From positions 62,001-126,000 of the forward strand of contig NZ_JOIJ01000003.1 of the NCBI RefSeq assembly GCF_000719975.1: a stretch of DNA of 64,000 bases, written 5' to 3'. Under the pieces are notes generated by a model that was given only the letters and a program-made list of their open reading frames with translations, had not been told where the DNA came from and searched no databases. Below are positions 36,809 through 46,299 of the stretch, one piece after another. Position numbers and translations under genes: made by a program. Every line of letters starts with the position of its first letter. The first letter of the stretch is position 1. Origin of the DNA: Prauserella rugosa. Lineage in GTDB: Bacteria; Actinomycetota; Actinomycetes; Mycobacteriales; Pseudonocardiaceae.

Positions 36809-37575
36809 GAGCCGATCCCGAGGAAGAACTTGAGGTAGCGCGCGTCGACCTGCTGCAGGTCGAGCAGGACGAAGAAGTCGGCGACGCCGAAATCCGGGTC
36901 GTGCGCGGGCGCGCCGCACACCCGCGCACCCAGGCGGACGTACCCGCGCAGCAGCGGCGGAAGCACCGGACGGGACGGCCGGGCCACCGTGTCGCTCGGC
37001 CACGGGTGGCGCGGGCTCACGCGGTGCTCCTCGCCCGCGAAGTGCTTGCCGCGCACGATGTCCCACACGCCCGCGGCCTGCGCCCCGCCGTCGGCGAGCG
37101 GCACGGAGGCACATCCGGCGAGGTAGCGGTGCCCGGACAGCAGCATGTAACGGGCGATGCCTGCCCAGACGAGGCTCACGACCGCGCCGGTGCGATGGCG
37201 GGCGTCCACACAGGACCGTCCCGTCTCGACGAGCGAACCTCGCAGTGGGTCGAGGTTGTCGAGGTGGAACTCGGTGTCGGAGTAGAGCCCGCCCGCCTGG
37301 AGTGCCCGGTCCGGCGGCAGCATGCGGTAGGTACCGACGATCTCGTCGGTCACGTCGTCGATGACGACGAGGTGGTCGCAGTACTCGTCGTAGTGGTCGA
37401 TGTCGAGGCCGTCGGCGCCGGGTTCGAGCTGGGCGCCCATCTCCTCGGCGAACACCCGGTGCCGCAGCCGCTGGGCGGCGAGCACCTCGTCCTGCCCGGA
37501 GGCGACCCGCAACGAGTAGCGCGCCGCGTCACCGTCGGTCCGGTCCGTGCTGAGCAGTAGCTGTGACCGCGTCAT
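36805..37575 (-). CDS. GNAT N-acyltransferase, OlsB-like
   Basis: A 256-aa acyltransferase of the autoinducer-synthase/OlsB-like GNAT type. The [15 protein letters not shown] motif near residue 37, [23 protein letters not shown] and [12 protein letters not shown] are hallmarks. OlsB acylates the amino group of ornithine with a 3-hydroxyacyl-ACP. Coupling to a PlsC gene supports lyso-lipid formation here; the amino acid is not certain. The ATG at 37575 is preferred over the one at 37638. Corresponds in position to mycobacterial Rv3027c. Confidence 0.8.
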   Translation of the reverse strand: MTRSQLLLSTDRTDGDAARYSLRVASGQDEVLAAQRLRHRVFAEEMGAQLEPGADGLDIDHYDEYCDHLVVIDDVTDEIVGTYRMLPPDRALQAGGLYSDTEFHLDNLDPLRGSLVETGRSCVDARHRTGAVVSLVWAGIARYMLLSGHRYLAGCASVPLADGGAQAAGVWDIVRGKHFAGEEHRVSPRHPWPSDTVARPSRPVLPPLLRGYVRLGARVCGAPAHDPDFGVADFFVLLDLQQVDARYLKFFLGIGS

Positions 37576-37700
37576 GACAGGGATGCTCGCGCCGGCAGGC
37601 AAACCGCGACCGACATCGACCGTGGCCGACGGCTGCACACCCGGTGAACAGCCCGTTCACACGTTCCTCACACACCTGACCGCGACCATCCGGACACGGC

Positions 37701-37734
37701 GACGGCCGCCTCCCCTGGCGGGAAGGCGGCCGTC
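37701..37734 (-). terminator. Terminator downstream of etfA
   Basis: GACGGCCGCCT (37701-37711) pairs perfectly with AGGCGGCCGTC (37724-37734), with a 12-nt loop, 28 nt after the etfA stop. Confidence 0.8.
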
Positions 37735-37761
37735 GTTGAGCGTTCGGGAGGACGGGCGTCC

Positions 37762-38721
37762 TCAGCCCTTGCGCTTGGCGACCTCGTCGGTCAGCTGCGG
37801 GGCGACGTCGAACAGGTCACCCACGACACCGAAGTCGGCGATCTCGAAGATCGGGGCCTCGGGGTCCTTGTTGACGGCGACGATGGTCTTCGACGTCTGC
37901 ATGCCGGCGCGGTGCTGGATCGCACCGGAGATGCCCAGTGCGACGTACAGCTGCGGCGACACCGTCTTACCGGTCTGGCCGACCTGGAACTGCGCCGGGT
38001 AGTAGCCGGAGTCGACGGCGGCACGCGAGGCACCGACGGCGGCACCGAGCGAGTCGGCCAGCTTCTCGACGACCTCGAACTTGTCCGCCGAGCCCACACC
38101 GCGGCCACCGGAGACGACGATCGACGCCTCCGTCAGCTCCGGCCGGTCGCCGCCGACGACCGGCTCCACTCCGGTCACCTTGGCGGCCTTGGCGGCGTCC
38201 ACCGCGGGCAGGTCCACGGTCTCCTCGGCGGCGGCACCGTCGGCCTGCTCGGCCTCGACGGCACCCGGGCGCACCGACACGACCGGCGTGCCCTTGGCGG
38301 CCTTCGACTTGACGGAGAAGGCGCCACCGAAGATGGACTGGTCGACCGAGCCGTCGCCGTTCACGCCGACGGCGTCGACGAGCACGGCACCGCCGAGGCG
38401 GATGGCGACGCGGCCGGCGATCTCCTTGCCCTCGGCCGTGGCCGACACCAGCACGGCGGCGGGCGAGGCCTGCCCGGCCACGGTGGCGAGCGCGTCGACC
38501 TTGGGGGTCACGAGGTAGCCGGTGGCGTCGTCGGACTCGGCGACGTACACCTTCGCCGCGCCGTAGGAGGCCAGCGAGTCCTTCACCTTGCCTGCCGTGC
38601 CGGGCGCACCGACGACGACCGCGGACGGTTCACCCAGCGCGCGAGCGGCGGTGAGCAGCTCGAACGTGGACTTCTTGACCTCACCGTCGACCTGGTCGAC
38701 GAGCACGAGTACTTCAGCCAT
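37762..38721 (-). CDS. etfA: Electron transfer flavoprotein subunit alpha
   Basis: A 319-aa FAD-carrying ETF alpha subunit. The C-terminal FAD domain has SGGRGVGS near residue 205 and [23 protein letters not shown] near 250, the diagnostic ETF-alpha motif. With EtfB it takes electrons from acyl-CoA dehydrogenases. It lies 32 bp after etfB on the same message and ends at a clear terminator. Confidence 0.95.
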   Translation of the reverse strand: MAEVLVLVDQVDGEVKKSTFELLTAARALGEPSAVVVGAPGTAGKVKDSLASYGAAKVYVAESDDATGYLVTPKVDALATVAGQASPAAVLVSATAEGKEIAGRVAIRLGGAVLVDAVGVNGDGSVDQSIFGGAFSVKSKAAKGTPVVSVRPGAVEAEQADGAAAEETVDLPAVDAAKAAKVTGVEPVVGGDRPELTEASIVVSGGRGVGSADKFEVVEKLADSLGAAVGASRAAVDSGYYPAQFQVGQTGKTVSPQLYVALGISGAIQHRAGMQTSKTIVAVNKDPEAPIFEIADFGVVGDLFDVAPQLTDEVAKRKG

Positions 38722-38753
38722 GGTTCGTCTCCTTGAATGGGATGAGGTCTGTC

Positions 38754-39539
38754 TCAGATGAGCTTCTGGCCGACCAGGTACTCGGCGACCTTCGTGCCGC
38801 CGTCGCCGTCGTCCTCGACGCGCTCACCCGCCGCGCGCGGCGGCTTCGGAGCGGCCTCGAGCACCGTCGAGGCGGCGCCGGACAGGCCCAGGTCGCCGGC
38901 GTCGACGCCGAGGTCGGCGACGGTGAGGGTCTCCACCGGCTTCTTCTTGGCGGCCATGATGCCCTTGAAGGACGGGTACCGCGGCTCGTTGATCTTCTCG
39001 GTGACGCTCACGACGGCGGGCAGGGCGGCCTCGAGGTGGGTCACGCCGTCCTCGGTCTCGCGGTCGACCTTGATGGTCGTGCCGTCGAGGGTGAGCTCGC
39101 GGGCGTGCGTCAGCTGCGGCACGCCGAGCAGCTCGGCGAGCATCGCGGGGATCGCACCGCCGCGGCCGTCCGAGGCCTCGTTACCGGCGATCACCAGGTC
39201 GTAGCCGTCGACCTTGCCGAGGGCGCCGGCGATGACCTTCGCCGTGGCGATCATGTCCGAGCCCTGCAGCGCCTCGTCGGAGACGTGGATGGCCTTGTCG
39301 GCACCCATGGACAGGGCCTTGCGGATGGCGTCGGTCGCACGGTCGGGACCGACGCACAGGACGGTCACCTCGCCTTCGCCGGCCTCCTTGATCTTGAGCG
39401 CCTCTTCGACGGCACGCTCGTTGATCTCGTCGATCACCGCGTCGGCGGACTCACGGTCCAGGGTGTGGTCACTCTCGTTGAGCTTGCGCTCCGAGTACGT
39501 GTCCGGCACCTGCTTGACCAGTACAACAATGTTGGTCAT
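38754..39539 (-). CDS. etfB: Electron transfer flavoprotein subunit beta
   Basis: A 261-aa AMP-binding ETF beta subunit (IVVLVKQVPDT at the N-terminus; a LVIAGNEASDGRGGAIPAMLAELLG stretch near residue 118). The ATG at 39539 has an AAGGAGTT Shine-Dalgarno; an earlier in-frame ATG lies 18 nt upstream and is less well placed. The etfBA pair neighbours the methyltransferase and GH57 genes as Rv3029c/Rv3028c do in mycobacteria (from memory). Confidence 0.95.
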   Translation of the reverse strand: MTNIVVLVKQVPDTYSERKLNESDHTLDRESADAVIDEINERAVEEALKIKEAGEGEVTVLCVGPDRATDAIRKALSMGADKAIHVSDEALQGSDMIATAKVIAGALGKVDGYDLVIAGNEASDGRGGAIPAMLAELLGVPQLTHARELTLDGTTIKVDRETEDGVTHLEAALPAVVSVTEKINEPRYPSFKGIMAAKKKPVETLTVADLGVDAGDLGLSGAASTVLEAAPKPPRAAGERVEDDGDGGTKVAEYLVGQKLI

Positions 39540-39774
39540 GGAACTCCTTAGGCGCAATGCAGGGCGTTACTGGGCGGTAGATTATGCGCAAACCCACTGG
39601 TACGCGCCCTGAGGTGACCACGTTCACCCGGAATCGCGATTTAGTGGGACGATCGTTCAGATAACTGATCCGCCCGCACCGTCATTACACCATGCGCACG
39701 GCTTTTGTCCGAATGCCGCAACGAGGTCCCCCTAATGGGTGCCATCGAGAGGTGGGCGCGTTAGCCTCTTCGGC

Positions 39775-40614
39775 GTGCCTGTCGCCGTCATCACCGACTC
39801 CACAGCCAGCCTGCCGGAGAAGACCGCCAAGCAATGGGACATCTCCGTCGTGCCGGTGCAGGTCGTCGTGGGCGACCGCGTGGACGACGAGAACCGTTAC
39901 GAACGCGCGGACCTCCTGCGCCGCCTGCGCGCCCAGGAGGACGTGAGCACCCGGCCACCGGACCCCGGCGCGTTCTTCTGGACGTTCCAGGACGCCATCA
40001 GTGCCGGGGCGACGGCCATCGTGTGCCTGCACATCTCCAGCAAGCTGTCGGCGACCGCCGACGCGGCGCGCGAAGCCGCCCAGCAGGTCAAGGTGCCCGT
40101 GTACGTCCTGGACAGCGGCACCACGAACATGAGCCTCGGGTTCGCCGCCGTGTCCGCGGCGCGTGCGGCCGCGGCCGGCGCCCCGGTGGAGCGGGTCATG
40201 GCCGCGGCGGAGAGCCGCATCCGGGGCAGCAGCGAACTCATCTACGTCGACACGCTCGACTACCTCCGCAAGAGCGGCCGCATCGGCCCCGCGGCGGCGT
40301 TGATCGGGTCGGCGTTGTCGATCCGGCCGCTGCTGACGGTCCAGGGCGGCGAGGTCGCTCCCCTGGCCCGCGTGCCGGGGACGAAGCGCGCGCTGAACAA
40401 GATCCTCGACGTGGCGGTCGAACGGGCGGGCCAGGCGACCGTCGACGTCGCGGTCGCCGCCGCCGACCCGGGCGACCGCGAGCAGCGGATCGCGGGCGAA
40501 CTGCGCAGGCGGGTGCCCGGGCTGCGGGAGTTGATGACCGTGTACGGCAGCACGGTGATCGGTGCCCACGTCGGCCCCGGCGCACTGGGCATCACCGTCG
40601 CCCCGGTGCTCTGA
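39775..40614 (+). CDS. DegV family protein
   Basis: A 279-aa fatty-acid-binding DegV protein. It opens with VAVITDSTASLP and has the conserved ISSKLSAT, DSGTTNMSLGF and RKSGRIG segments. In other bacteria such proteins (FakB) present fatty acids to the kinase FakA for phosphorylation; no fakA is visible here. The GTG at 39775 has no Shine-Dalgarno; TAGCCT ends 7 nt upstream, so it is probably leaderless. An in-frame ATG at 39739 would include the promoter. Confidence 0.88.
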   Translation: MPVAVITDSTASLPEKTAKQWDISVVPVQVVVGDRVDDENRYERADLLRRLRAQEDVSTRPPDPGAFFWTFQDAISAGATAIVCLHISSKLSATADAAREAAQQVKVPVYVLDSGTTNMSLGFAAVSAARAAAAGAPVERVMAAAESRIRGSSELIYVDTLDYLRKSGRIGPAAALIGSALSIRPLLTVQGGEVAPLARVPGTKRALNKILDVAVERAGQATVDVAVAAADPGDREQRIAGELRRRVPGLRELMTVYGSTVIGAHVGPGALGITVAPVL

Positions 40615-40749
40615 CGCCCTGCACTCATCCCGGCCCGCGAACCGGTGCGGTGCGGCCGCCGCGAGCTCACCCCGTCCGCACGCCGACCCGGTATCCTGAC
40701 CCCGGCGCCGAGGAGGTCCCCGGCGCGGTTCCCGACGAGAGGACCACTC

Positions 40750-40935
40750 ATGTCCCTGTTGCACAAGGTGGCCCGGTTCGCCAAGAGTTCCGCGGGGCGG
40801 CGCGCGTTCTACGAGGCCAAGCGCCTTGCCCAGGACCCGCGGACCCGCAGGCAGGCCAAGGAGGCCTTCGAGAAGATCCGCAGCAGGGGCAAGGGCGGTT
40901 CCGCGGGCGGCCCGCAGCCACCGGCAGGCCACTGA
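40750..40935 (+). CDS. Small basic hypothetical protein
   Basis: A 61-aa protein rich in Lys, Arg and Ala, mostly helical (HKVARFAKSSAGRRAFYEAK), with a Gly/Pro tail. It has a clear GAGAGGA Shine-Dalgarno and a TATCCT -10-like box about 55 bp upstream (40691-40696). Similar short proteins sit next to DegV and methyltransferase genes in actinomycetes as far as I recall. Function unknown; nucleic-acid binding would fit its charge. Confidence 0.7.
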   Translation: MSLLHKVARFAKSSAGRRAFYEAKRLAQDPRTRRQAKEAFEKIRSRGKGGSAGGPQPPAGH

Positions 40936-41002
40936 GCACGGCCGCCGCCCGCCCCGATTACCGGCAAGTAGCCCGGCGTCGGGCGACGGCTACCCTCTCG
41001 GC

Positions 41003-41770
41003 GTGGACACGAGTCGCGCCGAGGCCCTGCATCTCACCGGTGAGCGCACGGTGCCGGGAGTTCCCGAGGAGAACTACTGGTACCGGCGTCACGAGGTGGC
41101 CTACCACGTGCTGGACCCCTACTGCACCGACGCGCTCGTCCTGGAGGCCGGCTGCGGCGAGGGCTACGGCGCCGCGCTGCTCGCCGACCGCGCGGCGCAC
41201 GTCGTGGCGTTCGACTACGACGAGGCGGCCACGCGGCATGTCGCACGCGAGTACCCGCAGACCACGGCGGTGCGGGGCAACCTCGCCTCCCTTCCACTCG
41301 CCGACGCGAGCGTCGACGTGGTGGCGAATCTCCAGGTGCTCGAACATCTGTGGGACCAGTACGGTTTTCTCGCCGAATGTCGCCGCGTGCTGCGCCCGGG
41401 CGGCAGGCTGCTGGTGACGACGCCGAACCGGTTGACGTTCACGCCGGACAGCGACACTCCCCTGAATCCCTACCACACGCGGGAACTGTCACCGTCCGAA
41501 CTGGACGAGATGCTGCGCGAGGCGGGTTTCGCCGTGGAGCGCCTCGACGGCCTGCACCACGGCCCCGGTCTCCGCGTTCTCGACGAGCGCTACGGCGGGT
41601 CGATCATCGACGCCCAGCTGGCTGTCGTCATGGGCAGCCTGCCGGGGCAGGCCCAGTGGCCGGAAGGGTTGCTGGCCGACGTGGCGGCGATCTCGGCCGA
41701 CGACTTCGAGGTCCACGACCGCGATCTCGACGCGAGCCTCGACCTGGTGGCCGTGGCGGTGCGCCCGTGA
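41003..41770 (+). CDS. SAM-dependent methyltransferase (Rv3030-like)
   Basis: A 255-aa class I methyltransferase. Motif I VLEAGCGEGYGAALL is at about residues 46-60; later NLQVLEHLWD and VLRPGGRLLVTTPN follow. Position between etfAB and a GH57 branching enzyme matches mycobacterial Rv3030, placed in methylglucose lipopolysaccharide synthesis, so a sugar O-methyltransferase is possible (inference). The GTG start follows TACCCT by 6 nt with no Shine-Dalgarno. It overlaps the GH57 start (GTGA). Confidence 0.85.
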   Translation: MDTSRAEALHLTGERTVPGVPEENYWYRRHEVAYHVLDPYCTDALVLEAGCGEGYGAALLADRAAHVVAFDYDEAATRHVAREYPQTTAVRGNLASLPLADASVDVVANLQVLEHLWDQYGFLAECRRVLRPGGRLLVTTPNRLTFTPDSDTPLNPYHTRELSPSELDEMLREAGFAVERLDGLHHGPGLRVLDERYGGSIIDAQLAVVMGSLPGQAQWPEGLLADVAAISADDFEVHDRDLDASLDLVAVAVRP

Positions 41771-43284
41771 GCGCCGGTGCCCCCGGCGGGGACGGCGGTT
41801 CGGAGGGCACGTTCTGCCTGGTACTGCACAGCCATCTGCCGTGGTTGCCGCATCACGGAACCTGGCCCGTCGGCGAGGAGTGGCTGTATCAGGCGTGGGC
41901 GCACTCGTACCTGCCGGTGGTGGATCTGCTGCGCCGGCTGGCCGACGAGGGCAAGCGGGACGTGCTGACCCTCGGCGTCACACCGGTACTGGCCGCCCAG
42001 TTGGACGATCCGTACGCGCTGCGGGCGATGCACGACTGGCTCGGCACGTGGCGGCTGCGCGCCGAACACGCGGCGACGTTGTGGCGCGGGGACCCGCTGC
42101 TGTCCGATCTGGCCGCCGCCGAGTACCGCTCCGCGACGCGGGCACTCGACGATCTGGAGACGTCGTGGCGACACGGCTTCTCCCCCGTTCTGCGGTCGCT
42201 TGTGGACAGCGACGTGGTCGAGCTGTTGGGCGGGCCGTTGACGCATCCGTTCCAGCCGTTGCTCGACGAGCGGGTTCGCCGGTTCGCGCTCGCGGAGGGA
42301 CTGGCCGACACGGAGTTGCGGCTCGGCACGCGGCCGGAGGGGATCTGGGCCCCGGAATGCGGTTACGCCCCGGGCATGGAGCACGGATATGCCGCCGCGG
42401 GGGTGCGGCGGTTCCTGGTCGACGGGCCCTCGTTGCGCGGAGACACAGCCGCGGCCCGCACGGTCGGTGAGTCCGATGTGGTCTGTTTCGGCCGCGACCT
42501 CGAGGTGACGTACCGCGTGTGGTCGCCGAAGGCGGGTTATCCGGGCCATGCGCACTACCGTGATTTCCACACGTGGGCCCACGAGGTCGGGATCAAGCCG
42601 GCAAGGGTCACCGGCAAGGACGTTCCGCCGCACGAGAAGGCGCCGTACGAACCGGCGCGGGCCGCGGACACGGTGCAGGCCCACGTCAAGGATTTCGTGG
42701 ACACCGTGGTGGCGCGCCTGCGGTCGTTGCGGGAGCGGGACGGGCGGAAGGCCCTGGTCGTGGCCGCCTACGACACGGAGTTGTTCGGTCACTGGTGGCA
42801 CGAGGGTCCACAGTGGCTGGAGGGCGTGCTGCGCGCGTTGCCGGAGGCCGGCGTGCGGGTGACGACGTTGCGTGGTGCGGCCGAGGCCGGCCACGTGTCC
42901 GGTCCGGTGGAGCTGCCCGCGTCGTCGTGGGGCTCGGGCAAGGACTGGCGAGTGTGGGACGGCGAGCAGGTCGCCGACATGGTGGAGTCGAACGCGGCGC
43001 TGCAGCGGCGACTGTCGTCGTTGGAGGTGCCGCGCGGGTACCGCGATCCGGTGGCCGATCAGGCGGTGCGGGAGGCCCTGCTGGCGTTGTCGAGCGACTG
43101 GGCCTTCATGGTCACGAAGGACTCGGCGGCCGACTACGCGCGCAGGCGGGCGCGGGAACACACCGAGCGGTTCGACACGCTGGCGGCCGCGATCCGCACC
43201 GGCGACCCGGCCGGGCCCGCGACGGCGCAGCGGTTGCGCCGGGCGTCCGGCGTGTTCGGACGGTTGGACGCGCGCGCGTTGTAG
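41767..43284 (+). CDS. GH57 alpha-glucan branching enzyme (Rv3031-like)
   Basis: A 505-aa GH57 enzyme that introduces alpha-1,6 branches in alpha-1,4-glucan. The GH57 opening LVLHSHLPWLPH, the nucleophile Glu197 in GIWAPECGY and the acid/base Asp336 in AAYDTELFGHWWHEG are present. Mycobacterial Rv3031, the positional counterpart, acts in methylglucose lipopolysaccharide synthesis. It is coupled to the methyltransferase (GTGA). In mycobacteria a GT4 alpha-1,4-glucosyltransferase follows directly; here it is 7 kb away at 50294. Confidence 0.9.
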   Translation: MSAGAPGGDGGSEGTFCLVLHSHLPWLPHHGTWPVGEEWLYQAWAHSYLPVVDLLRRLADEGKRDVLTLGVTPVLAAQLDDPYALRAMHDWLGTWRLRAEHAATLWRGDPLLSDLAAAEYRSATRALDDLETSWRHGFSPVLRSLVDSDVVELLGGPLTHPFQPLLDERVRRFALAEGLADTELRLGTRPEGIWAPECGYAPGMEHGYAAAGVRRFLVDGPSLRGDTAAARTVGESDVVCFGRDLEVTYRVWSPKAGYPGHAHYRDFHTWAHEVGIKPARVTGKDVPPHEKAPYEPARAADTVQAHVKDFVDTVVARLRSLRERDGRKALVVAAYDTELFGHWWHEGPQWLEGVLRALPEAGVRVTTLRGAAEAGHVSGPVELPASSWGSGKDWRVWDGEQVADMVESNAALQRRLSSLEVPRGYRDPVADQAVREALLALSSDWAFMVTKDSAADYARRRAREHTERFDTLAAAIRTGDPAGPATAQRLRRASGVFGRLDARAL

Positions 43285-43324
43285 CTGCCGGCCGCGCGTG
43301 CCGCAGCACCGGCCGGGGCTTCGC

Positions 43325-45229
43325 TCACCGGCGCGTGGGGTGGACGACGGCGGCGGATCCTCCTCCGTGGCGTTCGGGTTCGGCGACGGCCTGGGCTCTG
43401 CCGTCGGGCAGCAGTTCGATCGCGGCCACGACCCCGATCGAGGAGGTCTCGCCGAGTTCGTGGCCGCGTTGTGCCAGCTGGTCGCCGTAGGCGTCGGCGA
43501 AGGCGGGTTCGGCGGTGACGGTGGCGGTGTTGTGCTGATAGGCGCGTGGTGCGGCGACGGCGTCGGGCAGGTCCATGCCGAGGTCGATGCGGTTCAGCAG
43601 GGTTTGCGTGACGGTCGTGATGATCGTCGAACCGCCGGGTGAGCCGACCGCGAGCCACGGCTTCCCTTCGGCGAACACGATCGTCGGGGTCATCGACGAG
43701 CGGGGGCGTTTGCCGCCTTCGATGCGGTTGGGGTCGGTGTCGTCGTAGACGTGACTGAAGTCGGTGAGTTCGTTGTTGAGCAGGAAGCCGCGCCCCGGGA
43801 CGGTGATGCCGCTGCCGCCGGTCTGTTCGATGGTGAGGGTGTAGGACACCACGTTGCCCCAGCGGTCGGTGACGCTGAGGTGGGTCGTGGAGGGCCCTTC
43901 GGTGTCGGGCCGGTCGGCGCTGGGTCCGGTCGACCCGTCGCAGGCCGGGTCGTAGTCACCGTCCGCATCGCCGGACGGCACCGGCTTCTCGGCGGCGGTG
44001 TCCGGGTCGATCCGGCAGGCCCGTTCGGCGGCGAACTCGTCGGAGAGGAGTTCGCCGGTGGGGACGTCGACGAACTCCGGGTCGCCGCTGTAGGCCGCGC
44101 GGTCGGCGTAGGCCAGTGCGGACGCTTCGAGGTAGTGATGCAGCGCTGCCGGTGCCGGCATCGCGGCGAGGTCGAACTGTTCGAGGATGTTGAGGGTTTC
44201 GCCCGCGGTGTGTCCTCCGCTGGAGGGCGGGGCCATGCCGACGACCTCGTAGCCGCGGTAGTCGTGGCGGGTCGGTTCGGGGGTGCGCACCTCGTAGTCG
44301 GCGATGTCGTCGCTGGTCATCTCGCCGGGCGGCACGGGCAGGTCGGTGCCGTCGGTGACGGGCGGGTTCTGCACGGTGTCGGCGATCTCGTCGGCGAGCG
44401 CGCCCTCGTAGAAGGCGTCCATGCCCTCATCGGCGATGAGCCGGTAGGTGTCGGCGAGGTCGGGGTTGCGGAAGGTCGATCCGACGGGCGGTGCCTGTCC
44501 TCCTGGCAGGAACAGCTCCGCTGTCGGCGGGATGGCGGCGAAACGTTCCTGGTTCTCCACCGTCATCTCGTGGAACGTCCGGTCGACGTCGAATCCGCGT
44601 TCGGCCAGGTCGGCGGCGGGTTCGAGCAGGTCACCCAGCGATCGGCTCCCCCACGACTCGAGCGCGGCCTCCCAGGTGGCCGGTGTTCCGGGGACGCCGA
44701 CGGCTGCGCCGCTGGTGACCATGTCGGGGAAGAACTCGTAGGGCTGGCCGGTGTCCGGGTCGATGAACGCGTCGTGGGGCATCGCCTGCGGTGCGGTTTC
44801 GCGGCCGTCGATGGTTTCGACGGTGTCGCGGGCGGCGTCGTAGTGCACGAAGAAGCCGCCTCCCCCGAGCCCGAGGCTGTAGGGCTCGGTGACGCCGAGT
44901 GCGGCCGCGGTGGCCACGGCCGCGTCGGTGGCATTGCCCCCGCGCCGCAGCACGTCGATGCCGATCTTCGTGGCGTCGGCGTCCACCGAGCTCACGGCCC
45001 CGCCACGCCCTTCGGCCACCCACTGCTTCTGTCCGGGATTCCGACCGTCGTGCAAGGCATGGCCAGGCGCGGGGTTCTGCGCGGTCTGGTTGTGCGCGGG
45101 TCGGTCGTAGGTGGCCGGATCGTGCGCCGGGTGCGCCGACGCCGCTCCTGCGACGAGGGTTCCACCGACGAGGGCGACGGTCGACAGGGCGGCGATGATG
45201 CGCGGACGTGGCGGGCGGATCGACGGCAT
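43325..45229 (-). CDS. ggt: Gamma-glutamyltransferase
   Basis: A 634-aa secreted enzyme that hydrolyses or transfers the gamma-glutamyl group of glutathione-like peptides. A signal peptide covers about residues 1-32 (hydrophobic IIAALSTVALVGGTLVAG, cleavage near ASA). Autoprocessing should occur before Thr448 in PSTTHLSVTD, giving large and small subunits; GSPGGSTIIT near residue 545 and GFLLNNELTDFS are also conserved. Actinomycetes make mycothiol rather than glutathione, so the natural substrate may be other gamma-glutamyl peptides. It breaks the GH57-GT4 locus. A GGAGCG-type Shine-Dalgarno precedes the ATG. Confidence 0.92.
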   Translation of the reverse strand: MPSIRPPRPRIIAALSTVALVGGTLVAGAASAHPAHDPATYDRPAHNQTAQNPAPGHALHDGRNPGQKQWVAEGRGGAVSSVDADATKIGIDVLRRGGNATDAAVATAAALGVTEPYSLGLGGGGFFVHYDAARDTVETIDGRETAPQAMPHDAFIDPDTGQPYEFFPDMVTSGAAVGVPGTPATWEAALESWGSRSLGDLLEPAADLAERGFDVDRTFHEMTVENQERFAAIPPTAELFLPGGQAPPVGSTFRNPDLADTYRLIADEGMDAFYEGALADEIADTVQNPPVTDGTDLPVPPGEMTSDDIADYEVRTPEPTRHDYRGYEVVGMAPPSSGGHTAGETLNILEQFDLAAMPAPAALHHYLEASALAYADRAAYSGDPEFVDVPTGELLSDEFAAERACRIDPDTAAEKPVPSGDADGDYDPACDGSTGPSADRPDTEGPSTTHLSVTDRWGNVVSYTLTIEQTGGSGITVPGRGFLLNNELTDFSHVYDDTDPNRIEGGKRPRSSMTPTIVFAEGKPWLAVGSPGGSTIITTVTQTLLNRIDLGMDLPDAVAAPRAYQHNTATVTAEPAFADAYGDQLAQRGHELGETSSIGVVAAIELLPDGRAQAVAEPERHGGGSAAVVHPTRR

Positions 45230-45405
45230 GTGGGCGCTCCTTCGGTTCGCGACCGTTCGGCAGGACGCCGGGCGTCAGATTGTCGCGTCACCGCCAAGCG
45301 CCCACAAGGAACTTTCGACGGCAACGTCCGTTCGGAGCACCTGAGAAGCACGGAGACGCCCGGCGGCGAGTCGACCGTCGGTGGCAGCAACCGGCATGTC
45401 CGGTG

Positions 45406-46299
45406 TCAGTCGTCGGAGTCCCGGCCCGCGTCCCCGTTCCCGTCGTCGGGTTCCTCGCCGTCCGCCCGGACGACCTCCCCGTCTCGGATCTCCCCGCGCC
45501 ACCCTTCGACCGCGTCGGGGTCGAGGATCGTGCGCGTCATCATGTGCCGCTTGATGTGCTTGAAATCCGCGCGGACGCGCCTGCCCTGTGCGCGCCAGAG
45601 ATTGGCCGTCTTCTCGACGAATCCCTGCGGGTAGTACTCGAGGACCAGCAGGATCCGGGTCAACGTGGGCGCGAGCTCGTGGAACGTCACGGCGCCGTCG
45701 ACGTATCCCTTGGCACCGCTGGATCTCCACACGATCCGCTCGTCGGGAACCTGTTCGACGATCGTGGACTCCCACTCCCGGTGGGAGAAGAAGATCTTCG
45801 CCCGCCAGCTGAGTTTCTCGTCCGACTCCTGCTCGACCTTCTCGACCTTCCTGGTGAAACCGGGGTAGTCCTCGAACGCGGTCCACTGGTCGTAGGTGAC
45901 GCTCAGCGGCAACCCGACGTCGCACTCCTCCACGATGTTGACGACCTTCCCGCCGCCCTTTCGCTGACCACCACCACCGCCCACCGCGTGCCGCACCGCG
46001 CCCTCCACTCTGTTCTTCACGCCGTTCTTCACGCCGTTCTTCATGCCGCCGACACCGATGTCGAGCACCTTCCGAGGATTCGGGAGCAGGTCCTTCACAC
46101 CGGAGAGGCCGGCGCTCGCACCGGAACCCTCGGGGTTCGTCACCGAGGCGGTGAGATCGGTGATCCGTCCGATCGCCGAACCAACGGCACGCGAGACCCA
46201 CGCCTCGAGCAGGTCCTGCGCCGCTTCCGTGAGGTGCTCGAGCGGCAGCTCCTCCCGCAGAGTGGGGCGATCCTCGTGCCTGCGCTCCCCGGTGCTCAT
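45406..46299 (-). CDS. SRPBCC protein, gas-vesicle-cluster type
   Basis: A 297-aa protein. The N-terminal 115 residues are helical with an amphipathic GVGGMKNGVKNGVKNRVEGAV stretch and a Gly-rich linker. The SRPBCC domain is at about 120-255 (VNIVEECDVGLPLSVTYDQWTAFEDYPGF, then REWESTIVEQVPDERIVWRS), and the tail is acidic. I recognise this exact domain style from gas-vesicle (gvp) loci of actinomycetes. No gvpA, gvpF/L or other gvp gene is in this window. The ATG overlaps the stop of the upstream membrane-protein gene (ATGA). Confidence 0.78.
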   Translation of the reverse strand: MSTGERRHEDRPTLREELPLEHLTEAAQDLLEAWVSRAVGSAIGRITDLTASVTNPEGSGASAGLSGVKDLLPNPRKVLDIGVGGMKNGVKNGVKNRVEGAVRHAVGGGGGQRKGGGKVVNIVEECDVGLPLSVTYDQWTAFEDYPGFTRKVEKVEQESDEKLSWRAKIFFSHREWESTIVEQVPDERIVWRSSGAKGYVDGAVTFHELAPTLTRILLVLEYYPQGFVEKTANLWRAQGRRVRADFKHIKRHMMTRTILDPDAVEGWRGEIRDGEVVRADGEEPDDGNGDAGRDSDD

